In this document: piece after piece, positions 38,801 to 44,575 of the stretch
Position numbering within the stretch: position 1 is the stretch's first letter
Layout: each line of letters begins with the position of its first letter
Source of the DNA: Taklimakanibacter deserti
GTDB lineage: Bacteria; Pseudomonadota; Alphaproteobacteria; Rhizobiales; Aestuariivirgaceae
NCBI GenBank assembly: GCA_003574785.1
Contig: QORU01000001.1
Span: 1 to 64,000, forward strand
DNA: 64,000 nt
Reading direction: 5' to 3'
Translations under genes and position numbers: made by a program
Notes under the pieces: model-generated
Databases searched by the model: none
Seen by the model: the letters and a program-made list of their open reading frames with translations, nothing else
What the model was told of the DNA's origin: nothing

Positions 38801-38994
38801 CCGACGGCGCCGGCTCGGAGGACGTCATCGAGTTCGACAACGACGTCTTCGCCGATTTCGCCGCGGTGATGGCGGCGGCGAGCCAGGTCGGGGCCGACAC
38901 CGTGATCACCTATGACAGCAACAACACCGTCACGCTCAAGAACGTGACAATGACCAATCTCCATGCGGACGACTTCACCTTCATGGCTGCATGA
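26731..38994 (+). CDS. giant RTX calcium-binding type I secretion substrate
   Basis: The frame is 4,087 codons from a TTG without a good ribosome-binding site; its true start is probably at 26438 by way of a frameshift. Layout: Gly/Pro/Ser-rich linker with internal duplications (residues ~130-335); an HIPVILDLAGDGIKI domain with an EF-hand-like DTNGDGVLDASD loop (~423); about 24 tandem 56-residue repeats centred on DxNGDGxxD (~550-1830); two DUF4214-like helical segments (~1890-2135); a Gly/Thr/Asn-rich stretch; 21 RTX modules of about 81 residues, each pairing a xVTINLATG...GIENVTGS segment with GGDGDDTL-type nonapeptides (~2270-4000); and a C-terminal secretion signal (FGRDTITDFTDG to DFTFMAA). 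It is very acidic and probably folds outside the cell on binding calcium. An adhesin, matrix or surface-layer role is inferred. The exporter genes follow directly. Confidence 0.93.
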   Translation: MGPVNVRVGVGSESKGDMLDPTNIAGPTEIAPGLHTDIKRLGTVDENRFPQYQVDTYAILPNGKKLPIRSDVVSIPPGTPEKVLFGDIDRRGPGSVPVQDVLDAMEREGAKDPHLFDGLPGISRNAYETDRYQPAGYYGEQNPAQATPAGINTTPDTPVGPAPAPAPRPAGYNGEQNPAMSRPDGVNSMPSAGSSGGSVSPGSKDSSGAGSSKPGSANAAIGTNAPTSAARDVANGPGPSTPGSANAAIGTHASTSAARDAAYGGGSSQGGGNGGNSGGTSGGGLGGGTGGPSGGNVGGGGSTGSPGKGASTGGGGFGSASPNGGAGGLSRGAVGPGGQFGHIPVILDLAGDGIKINQLSSSDKFITADDGRLHRTAWAGAGNGALFYDPDNTGVITQRNQYVFADWDPTATSDLEALRSVFDTNGDGVLDASDTSFSKFKAEVVNADGSITVKTLAELGITSIDLTADLNNVVLPDGSVITGQTTFTRSDGSTGTVANTTLSYEADGYAVEQVTTTDGSGNRVVTTKAYNPDGSLAREIVSITSPDGLTREISFDDNGDGVVDRVQTIVTVVNPDGSKTETLTNENGGGVLANSMVTATSADGKTITISRDSTGGQYIDQTEVRQTHTDGHRTILITDLNPDGSTIRTVATTISIDGYTKTVSSDLDGNGTADEIETHTIVVNPDQSRTETNTYTNNDGSMRSRDTMAVSADGRSKVITRDLDGDGDTDLTETTAIVVNGNGSSTSTNTVTNNDGSLRMSVEMTLSVDGLTKSETSDVNGDGVDDYTTVDETVINVDGSRDQTVTTTNSDGSLRSEEVIFIGADKITHTAQRDTDGDGTYDEVDTVVVSGAGMRIATDSRYNADGTLKDRAVMTTSADGLSSTTTIDIDGDATVDWTRSDVTVRNGDGSAIRTVENRSNDNTLRDKAVSTTSADGLSTTISSDVTGDGVADTVVSDVLVLNGDGSQVETLTTRNADTSLRSKIVTEVSANRRSTTITADVNGDTKTDQVETIVKANNGTVTDTLSNYNADGSLRSKLVSTTSDDELSMTVQADVNGDGTYDLTTTDVVALNANGSRTETITNRNADNSVRDTSVVTVSANCLSETTQFDANGDGTFDLTTTDVIVLNANGSKTETFTRKNADNSVSSRAVTTVSASGLSATVQSDINGDGTTDFTTTDVTQLNADGSRTRTIANRNADNSLRDQVATTVSDDGRSVSISRDINGDAVTDQAETIVVAGNGNIVDTVSNYRANGALRSKFVTTTSASGLTETTQSDFNGDGVFDNTVTSVVEINANGSRTETISERSTDNGLRNQTVRTTSITGLTDTLQSDFNGDGVFDLTSTSVTALNANGSRAETFTERNGDNSLRAQTVKTTSADKLSVSITHDIDGDGVTDQSETIVTAATGTVTDTVSNYYANGSLRSKFVTTTSDDGLSETEQSDFSGDGTYDQVSTDVTVLNADGSRTSTFTLKGAQGDTTEQSVVTTSATGLSQTIKNDLDGDGTFDLTTSKLIALNADGSRMETITSTGAATGLRGQTVATTSANGLSSTETVDFNGDGKIDRTSNFARSTDSSTAETIVTYDSTGAIKQKDLLTTSADGRTSGLQRDTNGDGIYDRFKTTVIDLSSNVTESFWDVEADGTLKDKIVTFSDANGLLDLTTFDVNGDTVNDIRREEATVLNGDGTRTVTFSEWIGTATLTYRVTTTISENGYDSTSLVDVDGDGTTDKTESSATEFLSDGSEVTTWICTYADGSLKEKVVTTVSDSGNHIRTTVDKDGDGETDRLIDTVVAVDGSEVETVTYFDSSGVQISRNVFTTSADGLTITVDRSTGVREVTEISASGNGSYVWTSTNGGAVNLISSHQIDANGIETWTLTAGTTATTATLDQTAKARYFEAAARIYDTVFDRDMDPSERESLVKYIGDGEIDKAKLANALLAQPEFTQKYGTLTDASFIREVYENALDRGPSLAELDAYLAKLSAGTITRAGILVEVSESSEHIVTGNGHALTNNTASGLSTYTLDHTVDEEFAAAFADRLIDGAFDRDPTGSDIDNISNKLLAGTHSKVQLANELLTSSEFSTKYGTMSNAEFVSQVFANVLGRMPTAEESAAWTARITAGTLSKAEFLTAAVESLDQRAAGTGTGVTVPPPGTNVFATGTPVVFQNGAGGTVTSKSQIQLNGNNTVTATDAGTSVSVKGTGNTLSISSGTIGVAAGAAVTLTGTGNTVNAANAVITSGPSSSFTVNGSGNVINMRPSVTLTLNDPLNTSLVSYAASAAAVVVSLAAGTGSGGDAQANSLTGVRNVTGSAFNDTLTGSANANILNGGDGDDTLAGGAGADALNGGNGSDTASYAGSASAVTINLATGTASGGDAAGDTFVSIENLTGSAFNDSLTGDANANRLEGGAGVDTLNGGDGDDVLKGGAGGDTLIGGAGADTADYSGSAAVTINLGTSTYSGGDAAGDNLSGIENVTGSSNADTITGNSSANLLDGGAGNDTLNGGDGDDTLKGGAGTDSLTGGNGSDTALYSGSAAAVTVSLAGGSGSGGDALGDTFNSIENLTGSAFGDTLTGDANANSLDGSDGNDTLTGGAGADTLIGGAGSDTASYSAASAGVTVNLATNTGTGSDAAGDSFSGIENVTGSAFVDSLTGDANSNILTGGAGNDTLDGADGDDELIGGAGADILIGGAGSDTASYAAAAAGVTVNLATNTATGSDAAGDTFSSVENIAGSGFVDILTGDTNANILSGGAGNDILSGGDGDDTLKGGAGADGLTGGAGNDTADYAASAAAVTINLSTGTGTGGDAASDTLSGIENVTGSSFNDTLTGDSNANALAGGSGNDTLNGGAGADSLAGDAGVDTASYAGSTNGVTVNLLTGVNTGGDAQGDILTGIENLTGSAQNDSLTGDAEENTLSGGDGNDVLEGGAGDDTLIGGAGNDTASYAGSASGVTVTVNSDGDDGDAEDDELSGIENLLGSAHGDTLTGDSAANTLDGGVGDDVLKGAGGADVLIGGAGIDTASYAGSASAVTVNLSTGAGSGSDAAGDSLSGIENVTGSSFNDTLTGNSAANLLNGGSGNDTLNGGAGADELVGDAGTDTASYATSTAAVTVNLLAGINLGGDAEGDKLTGIENVTGSAHADTLTGDAAANTLNGGDGNDTLAGGVGADVLTGGNGSDTALYAGSSVAVTVNLASGTGTGGDAQGDTYSSIENVTGSAFDDTITGSSSANILNGGAGDDKLTGGGGADTLIGGIGVDTVIYTGSSSAVTVNLATGVGSGGDAAGDTLSGIENITGSGQNDTLTGNAVANVLEGAAGADTLNGGDGDDTLKGGAGADVLVGGSGSDTVDYSTSGAVTINLATGAASGGEAAGDTFSGIENVIGTDGGDNITGDAGNNTLFGGGNNDVLNGGDGDDILIGWGSQDTLIGGSGNDTAVFNNYTDGMSVNIATGALNIFNTDNDDSISSIENIIATLGNDSITGSSGANILDGEAGDDTLAGGAGADMLIGGLGTDEADYSASGAAVTVNLLTGASTGGDAQGDTLTGIENLTGSSHNDTLTGDGGKNRLDGGNGNDTIEGGADADTLIGGGGTDTVSYAGSAEGVTVVLNTGSNNTGGDAQGDSLSGFEKLTGSAYADTLTGDGGVNTINGGDGDDKLQGRGGADILIGGAGVDFADYTGSGSLTVNLATGVHTGDAQGDTFSGIEGVIGTGGNDSLTGNTGANYLIGGDGADTLNGGDGDDILEGGLQGDIINGGAGIDTAKYTSGSTVNLATGTSTGGDTLTGIENILGSGGEDEFTGDAGNNVLDGGDDDDTLSGGGGADTLLGGGDDDTLSGDAGADVLIGGEGRDTVSYASSSTGVTINLTTGVNAGGDAQGDSISEVEIVTGSAYADSITGDNQSNTLNGGSGDDTLNGAEGDDALNGGAGADAMIGGSGTDTASYRSSSAGVIVNLSTGTGSGSHAQGDTLSGIENITGSDEADILIGDAGANVLDGGDDDDELAGGAGDDTLTGGDGDDDNDVFIFSGGFGRDTITDFTDGAGSEDVIEFDNDVFADFAAVMAAASQVGADTVITYDSNNTVTLKNVTMTNLHADDFTFMAA

Positions 38995-39029
38995 CCCGCA
39001 TGAGCTGAGCAGATTGACGGATTTGGGCT

Positions 39030-40796
39030 TTGGACGGCACGCCACAGTCTTCCCGCAACAAGCCGCCGCGATTGACCCTCGCGGCGGTTTTGGCGTCGTT
39101 CCGGCGCGCCTTCCTGGGCGTCGGGCTGATGAGCGGGGCGGTCAATGTGCTGGCGCTGACCGGCTCGTTCTTCATGCTGCAGGTCTATGACCGCGTCATC
39201 CCGAGCCAGAGCATGCCGACCCTCGTCGGCCTCGCCATCCTCGCTGGCCTCCTCTTCGCCTTCCAGGGTCTGCTCGAGCTCATCCGCTCGAGGCTCCTGG
39301 TGCGGCTCGGCTCGGCGCTCGATGCGAAGCTGAGCGGCCAGGTCTATTCCGCCCTCATGCGGCTCCCCTTGCGCACCAAGCTGCCGGGCGACGGACTCCA
39401 GTCCCTGCGCGATCTCGACCAGGTGCGCTCCTTCATGGCGAGCGCCGGGCCCACCGCGCTCTTCGACCTGCCGTGGATGCCGCTCTATATCGCCATCTGC
39501 TTCCTGTTCCATTTCTGGATCGGCATGACGGCGCTCCTCGGCGCCATCGTGCTCTTCTGCCTGACGCTCCTCACCGAGATGCGCACCAAAGCTCCGACCA
39601 AGTTGGCCGGCACCCATGCCGCGAGCCGCAGCGCGCTCGCCGAGGCGACCCGGCGCAACAGCGAGGTCCTGCAGGCCATGGGCTTCGGCGCGCGCATCGC
39701 CGAGCGCTGGTCGAGCATCAACCAGGACTATCTCGCCGCCCACGCCAAAGCGAGCGATGTGGCGGGCTCGCTCGGCACCGTGTCCAAGATCCTGCGCATG
39801 ATCCTGCAATCGGGCATGCTGGCGATCGGCGCCTGGCTGGTGATCCTGGGTGAAGCGTCGGGCGGCATCATGATCGCCAGCTCGATCATGATGAGTCGGG
39901 CGCTGGCGCCGATCGAGCTCGCCATCGCCCATTGGAAGGGCTTCGTCTCGGCGCGGCAAAGCTGGAGCCGCCTGTCGCAGCTCCTGGCGCTGCTGCCCGA
40001 GACCGCGGCCAGCGTCACGCTGCCCGATCCGGTGAGCCGGCTTGCGGTCGAAAGCGTCAGCATCGCAGCCCCGGGCGAGCGCCGGCTCATCGTCCAGGAT
40101 GCAAGCTTCGTCCTTGAGAAAGGCCAGGGCCTCGGCATCATCGGGCCCAGCGCCTCGGGCAAGTCCACTCTGGCGCGCGCCTTGGCGGGCGTGTGGCTGC
40201 CGGCGCGGGGCTCCGTCCGGCTCGATGGCGCGGCACTCGATCAATGGGAGCCTGAAGAGTTCGGCCGCCATATCGGCTATCTGCCCCAGGACGTGCAGCT
40301 CTTCGACGGCACGATCGCCGAGAACATCGCCCGCTTCGAGCCCGATGCGCCCTCCGACAAGGTGTTGAAGGCGGCCCAGACCGCGGGCGTCCATGACCTG
40401 ATGGTGCATCTGAGCGAGGGCTATGACACGCGCATCGGCGAGGCGGGGTCCGCCCTTTCCGCCGGCCAGCGCCAGCGCATAGCGCTCGCCCGCGCTCTCT
40501 ATGGCGATCCCTTCCTGGTCGTGCTCGACGAGCCCAATTCCAATCTCGACGCCGAAGGCGAAGCGGCGCTGACGCAAGCCATCCAGAGCGTGCGCGATCG
40601 CTCCGGCATCGCCGTCGTCGTCGCCCACCGCCCGAGCGCGCTCGCAAGCCTTGGCCAGGTGCTGGTCATGAGCCAGGGCCGCGTCCAGGCCTTCGGCGAC
40701 AAGGACGAGATCCTGAGCAAGATGTCCCGGCAGAAGCCGCAGGCGCCGCCGCCTCTGAAGGTCATAACGCCTTCGGAAGAAAGTGCCGCCTCGTGA
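39030..40796 (+). CDS. prsD: type I secretion ABC transporter, PrtD/PrsD type
   Basis: This is the inner-membrane ATPase/permease of a type I secretion system. The 588-residue protein has an N-terminal membrane domain with the family's LTGSFFMLQVYDRVIPSQS signature (about residues 43-61), then a nucleotide-binding domain with Walker A GPSASGKST, signature LSAGQRQR and Walker B LVVLDEPNSNLD. No peptidase-C39 domain is present, as expected for exporters of RTX proteins without a leader. The start is a TTG at 39030; no better in-frame start precedes the conserved region. It follows the RTX gene by 35 bases and overlaps the adaptor gene (GTGA), so the RTX protein is almost certainly its cargo. 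No TolC-type gene is nearby. Confidence 0.93.
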   Translation: MDGTPQSSRNKPPRLTLAAVLASFRRAFLGVGLMSGAVNVLALTGSFFMLQVYDRVIPSQSMPTLVGLAILAGLLFAFQGLLELIRSRLLVRLGSALDAKLSGQVYSALMRLPLRTKLPGDGLQSLRDLDQVRSFMASAGPTALFDLPWMPLYIAICFLFHFWIGMTALLGAIVLFCLTLLTEMRTKAPTKLAGTHAASRSALAEATRRNSEVLQAMGFGARIAERWSSINQDYLAAHAKASDVAGSLGTVSKILRMILQSGMLAIGAWLVILGEASGGIMIASSIMMSRALAPIELAIAHWKGFVSARQSWSRLSQLLALLPETAASVTLPDPVSRLAVESVSIAAPGERRLIVQDASFVLEKGQGLGIIGPSASGKSTLARALAGVWLPARGSVRLDGAALDQWEPEEFGRHIGYLPQDVQLFDGTIAENIARFEPDAPSDKVLKAAQTAGVHDLMVHLSEGYDTRIGEAGSALSAGQRQRIALARALYGDPFLVVLDEPNSNLDAEGEAALTQAIQSVRDRSGIAVVVAHRPSALASLGQVLVMSQGRVQAFGDKDEILSKMSRQKPQAPPPLKVITPSEESAAS

Positions 40797-42103
40797 CCGC
40801 CGCCGCACCCATACCGCCCGAACGTGCCATCAGGCGCTATCTCTTCGCCGGGGTTGCGACCTTGGCGGTGCTCGTCGGCGGCGTCGGCGGGGTCGCGGCG
40901 GTGACCGAGCTTTCGGGCGCCGTCATCGCGCCGGGGACGCTGGTGGTCGATTCCAACGTCAAGAAGGTGCAGCATCCTTCCGGCGGCGTGGTCGGCGCCA
41001 TCCATGTGCGCGAGGGCGACAGGGTGGAAGTGGGGCAGGTGCTGGTGCGCCTCGATGAGACGGTGACCCGCGCCAATCTCGCCATCGTCGCCAAGAGCCT
41101 GGATGAGCTCGAAGCGCGGCTTGCGCGGCTCGAGGCAGAACGCGACGGATCGGCGCTGATCGCCTTCCCGGAAGAGCTCCTGGCGCGCCGCGGCGATCCC
41201 GCGGTCAAGCGCATCCTGAGCGGGGAACAATCGCTGTTCGATCTGCGCCGCGTGGCGCGGGAGGGGCAGAAATCGCAATTGCGCGAGCGGATCGCGCAGC
41301 TCACGGAGGAAGTTTCGGGCCTCACCGAGCAGCGCGAAGCCAAGCGGCTCGAGATCACGCTCATCGGCCGCGAGCTCGAAGGCATCCGCAAATTGTGGAA
41401 GAGCAAGCTCGTCTCGATCGAAAGGATCACGGCGCTGGAGCGCGATTCGGCCAGGCTCGGCGGCGAGCATGGCCAGCTCACCGCCGCGATCGCCGGCGCC
41501 CGGGGCCGCGGCAGCGAGATCGAATTGCAGATCATCCAGATCGATCAGGATCTGAGAAGCGAGGTGGCGGCCGAGATCCGCGAGATCCAGGGGCGGGTGT
41601 CCGAGCTCGTCGAGCGCAAGGTCGCGGCCGAGGACCAACTGAAGCGCATCGAGATCAAGAGTCCGCAGAACGGCATCGTGCATCAGCTCGCCGTCCATAC
41701 GATCGGCGGCGTCATCCAGGCGGGGGAGCCCATCATGCTCATCGTGCCGGTCACCGACGAGCTCACCGTCGAGGCCCGGATCGCGCCACAGGATATCGAC
41801 CAGGTGACGCCCGGCCAGGCGGCCACTTTAAGGCTCTCGGCCTTCAACCAGCGCACCACGCCCGAGCTCAAGGGCCTGCTCACCAAGGTGGCGGCCGACC
41901 TCACCGTCGACCAGAGATCGGGGGTGAGCTTCTATACGGCGCGCGTCGTGCTGCCGAAGGAGGAAGTGACGAAGCTCAAAGGCCTGACGCTCACCCCCGG
42001 CATGCCGGCCGAGGTGTTCTTCCCGACCGGCGCCCGCACCATCCTCTCCTATCTGGTGAAACCGCTCAGCGACCAGATCGAGCGGGCGTTCCGCGAGGAA
42101 TAG
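40793..42103 (+). CDS. prsE: type I secretion periplasmic adaptor, HlyD/PrsE type
   Basis: This membrane-fusion protein links the ABC exporter to an outer-membrane channel. The 436-residue product has one transmembrane segment (about residues 18-42), a lipoyl-like half (VIAPGTLVVDSNVKKVQHPS), a long coiled-coil hairpin (about 95-290), the second lipoyl half (EIKSPQNGIVHQLAVHTIGG) and the conserved ELTVEARIAPQDIDQV and GMPAEVFFPTGARTILSYL blocks typical of HlyD/PrtE proteins. Its GTG start overlaps the ABC gene stop, implying translational coupling. The outer-membrane partner must be encoded elsewhere. Confidence 0.93.
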   Translation: MTAAAPIPPERAIRRYLFAGVATLAVLVGGVGGVAAVTELSGAVIAPGTLVVDSNVKKVQHPSGGVVGAIHVREGDRVEVGQVLVRLDETVTRANLAIVAKSLDELEARLARLEAERDGSALIAFPEELLARRGDPAVKRILSGEQSLFDLRRVAREGQKSQLRERIAQLTEEVSGLTEQREAKRLEITLIGRELEGIRKLWKSKLVSIERITALERDSARLGGEHGQLTAAIAGARGRGSEIELQIIQIDQDLRSEVAAEIREIQGRVSELVERKVAAEDQLKRIEIKSPQNGIVHQLAVHTIGGVIQAGEPIMLIVPVTDELTVEARIAPQDIDQVTPGQAATLRLSAFNQRTTPELKGLLTKVAADLTVDQRSGVSFYTARVVLPKEEVTKLKGLTLTPGMPAEVFFPTGARTILSYLVKPLSDQIERAFREE

Positions 42104-42346
42104 CCCCCTAAATCGATGTTCTCATTTTGTTCTTGACGCCTGCGATCAGACGTGCGATTTGGGAAATATCAAAATCGGCCAATATGCGCCCGGAGTTCTC
42201 AGTTGGATAATCATTATTTCATTGTGCTGGGGCTCATCGTTGCAGGCATGGCGTTGCTCGCCAGACAATGGTCAAAGCCTTTCACGCTGTCCGCGCTTCT
42301 AATGCCCTTTCATCCTTGGCAAGGCATGTCGATGAGAGGAGGGCCT

Positions 42347-42532
42347 ATGGCTCGTAATATCCCCATGCCGCATCCTGGCCTTGTGCTGAAAGAGGAGCTT
42401 CTCGATCCGTTGGGCATGTCGGCCCGTGCGCTTGCCAAAGATGTCCGCGTCCCGCCGAACAGGACCGATCGGTGGTTCGCAAACATGCAGGCTAAGTATG
42501 ATGATTGCGCCTCGGCGGAGCGGGGTTGTTAA
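42347..42532 (+). pseudogene. internally deleted HigA-type antitoxin remnant
   Basis: After a good ribosome-binding site (GAGGAGGG) the ATG at 42347 encodes MARNIPMPHPGLVLKEELLD and PLGMSARALAKDVRVPPNR, the N-terminus of HigA/VapI-family XRE antitoxins. It then jumps straight to TDRWFANMQAKYDD, which resembles the family's C-terminal FWLNLQ..YD segment. The helix-turn-helix core between them (about 35-40 residues) is missing, so the protein cannot bind DNA normally. No HigB toxin is seen upstream. The same frame is open back to 42152, but that stretch has no recognisable content. Confidence 0.75.
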
Positions 42533-42866
42533 GGAATTGGCTGCCGCCACGTAAAAGAAAGGTGCCTCAAAAAGGGGGCTTTCCTCATCTGAAAGGTATG
42601 TTTCGTCGGGAAAGTCCGGCGTGCATTCCGTCGTTGGCCCGGTAATTTGCTTTGTTACAAAGGGTTGCGCGGATCTCGTAAGATAGAGATTCAACTGGCC
42701 GGGGACAGCCTGATGGCAGGTGGTCAAGAAATCATCCTTCGCCTGTCCTGTTCCGAATCAAATTTGATTCAAAAAAACCGGCGTTGGTTAGCGTTTGTTA
42801 ACCATTTGTTATCGAATGGGTAAGAAAGATTCCATCTGGGGAAAATCAGTTCTCAGGTGTTTTCAT
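42533..42866. promoter_or_regulatory. ftsZ upstream region with palindrome and CtrA-like motif
   Basis: No gene is seen in this stretch. It contains a perfect 16-bp palindrome (GAATCAAATTTGATTC, 42755-42770) and, just downstream, GGTTAGCGTTTGTTAACC (42785-42802). The latter holds a TTAACCAT half-site and a GTTA-N7-TTAAC spacing close to the alphaproteobacterial CtrA consensus TTAA-N7-TTAAC. AGGTG at 42855-42859 is the likely ribosome-binding site for ftsZ. Since ftsA is 20 kb away, ftsZ must depend on a promoter here or in the island. Confidence 0.5.
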
Positions 42867-44429
42867 ATGACGATCAATCTCACCGTGCCGAGCTTGGCAG
42901 AGCTTAAACCACGCATCACCGTCTTCGGCGTGGGCGGCGCCGGCGGGAATGCCGTCAACAACATGATCGAGAGCCGGCTCGACGGCGTCGAATTCGTCGT
43001 CGCCAATACCGATGCCCAGGCTCTCGCCCAGAATGTCTCCGAAAGGCGCATCCAGATGGGCACCGCGCTCACCCAGGGGCTGGGTGCGGGATCGCAGCCG
43101 CAAATCGGTGCGGCCGCCGCCGAAGAGGCGCTGCCGGAAATCCTCGATCACCTGGCGGGCGCTCATATGTGCTTCATCACCGCCGGCATGGGCGGCGGCA
43201 CCGGCACCGGTGCTGCTCCGGTCATCGCACGCGCGGCCAAGGAGCAAGGCATCCTCACCGTCGGCGTGGTTACGAAACCCTTTCACTTCGAAGGCGTGCG
43301 CCGCATGCAGACGGCGGAGCGCGGCATCGAGCTCCTCGCCAAGAATGTCGATACGCTGATCGTCATTCCGAACCAGAACCTGTTCCGCGTCGCCAATGAG
43401 AAGACGACCTTCGCGGCCGCCTTCGCCATGGCCGACCAGGTGCTCTATTCGGGCGTCGCCTCGATCACCGAGCTCATGACCAAGGAAGGCCTGATCAATC
43501 TCGACTTCGCCGACGTCCGCGCCATCATGAGCGAGATGGGCAAGGCGATGATGGGAACGGGCGAGGCCTCCGGCGAGAAGCGCGCCATCGAGGCGGCGGA
43601 AGCGGCGATCTCCAATCCGCTGCTCGACGATGTGTCGATGCGGGGCGCTCGCGGCCTCCTGATCTCGATCACCGGCGGACCCGACCTCACGCTTTATGAA
43701 GTCGATGAAGCGGCGACCCGCATCCGCGAGGAAGTCGACGCCGAGGCCAATATCATCCTCGGCGCCACCTTCGACGACTCGCTCGAAGGCACGATGCGCG
43801 TGTCGGTCGTGGCGACCGGCCTTTCCATCGAACAGTCCGAGCATCTCAATGATGAACCTGCCGCCGAGGAGCAGGCGCCCGCGCGTCCGGTCTTCGGCTA
43901 TACCGGCAGGCAGCCTATCCCGGTGAAGAAGCCGATCCAGCCGACACCGCTTGCGGCCGCGCCGCAGGCCAGGCGCGTGGCCCCGCCGCCGGTGCAGCCG
44001 GCGCCGCAGCCCGTGCAAGAGCTCGATGAAATCGAAGAGGAGCATGAGGAAGCCGAGGTGACCCAGCAGGTCATCCAGCAGGCGCGCGCCCAGGCGGCGG
44101 CGCCCCGGATGCCGCAGGCCGAAGACTTCCCGCCGATCGCGCAACGGCAGATCGCGGCGCAGCAGAACCGCATCGAGAATATCGCCGAGCATGCCGCCAA
44201 GAAGAAGCGCGGCTTGTTCGAAAGGCTGGCCGGCGTGGGCCTCAGCCGCAAGGGTGATCTGCCGGCGCAGCCGGAAGCCGATCCAAGGACACGGCAGGAG
44301 CCGCGCATCCAGGCCGCCGAACCGCAACGGCCGCAGGTGGCGCAGATGCCGGTGACAAGCCCGGCGCAGCCCGCCTATGACGACGACCAACTCGAGATTC
44401 CGGCCTTTCTGCGCCGACAGGCCAACTAG
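42867..44429 (+). CDS. ftsZ: cell division GTPase FtsZ
   Basis: FtsZ is the tubulin-like GTPase that forms the Z ring. I chose the ATG at 42867 ([20 protein letters not shown]); an upstream in-frame start at 42795 would add 24 unlikely residues. The 520-residue protein has [23 protein letters not shown], the tubulin signature [24 protein letters not shown] with the T7-loop catalytic Asp, and a long Pro/Gln/Ala-rich linker (~320-500). The C-terminal FtsA-binding peptide is [12 protein letters not shown]. Although split from ftsA by the island, the peptide is intact, so partnership with FtsA is probably retained. A strong terminator follows. Confidence 0.97.
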   Translation: MTINLTVPSLAELKPRITVFGVGGAGGNAVNNMIESRLDGVEFVVANTDAQALAQNVSERRIQMGTALTQGLGAGSQPQIGAAAAEEALPEILDHLAGAHMCFITAGMGGGTGTGAAPVIARAAKEQGILTVGVVTKPFHFEGVRRMQTAERGIELLAKNVDTLIVIPNQNLFRVANEKTTFAAAFAMADQVLYSGVASITELMTKEGLINLDFADVRAIMSEMGKAMMGTGEASGEKRAIEAAEAAISNPLLDDVSMRGARGLLISITGGPDLTLYEVDEAATRIREEVDAEANIILGATFDDSLEGTMRVSVVATGLSIEQSEHLNDEPAAEEQAPARPVFGYTGRQPIPVKKPIQPTPLAAAPQARRVAPPPVQPAPQPVQELDEIEEEHEEAEVTQQVIQQARAQAAAPRMPQAEDFPPIAQRQIAAQQNRIENIAEHAAKKKRGLFERLAGVGLSRKGDLPAQPEADPRTRQEPRIQAAEPQRPQVAQMPVTSPAQPAYDDDQLEIPAFLRRQAN

Positions 44430-44452
44430 TTAAGTTACTGCAGCACCTGGCA

Positions 44453-44485
44453 AAAAGCCCGGCGGTCACACTTCCGCCGGGTTTT
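44453..44485 (+). terminator. rho-independent terminator after ftsZ
   Basis: AAAAGCCCGGCGG and CCGCCGGGTTTT form a perfect GC-rich stem with flanking A/T tracts around an 8-base loop (TCACACTT). It lies 24 bases after the ftsZ stop and ends in a T-run. It closes the ftsZ transcript before bamD. Confidence 0.92.
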
Positions 44486-44575
44486 CTGCATCTAACAGTT
44501 GGAGCGCCGCTGGAATCCCAGGTCCGGGAGGGGTAAAAAGCGGCCGATTTGGCATCTTGATCGGGAATTCGGCGA

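Noticed and set aside
26950..38909. Many long reverse-strand and alternative-frame open frames inside the RTX gene, including a 623-codon one at 30163-32034
   Set aside because: They are antisense to highly repetitive GC-rich coding sequence, have repetitive low-complexity translations and no ribosome-binding sites; they exist because the repeat period keeps the other frames open.
42152..42346. Upstream extension of the HigA-like remnant frame, considered as a HigB toxin
   Set aside because: The translated stretch contains a hydrophobic segment and none of the HigB/RelE motifs; the antitoxin start has its own ribosome-binding site at 42338-42344.
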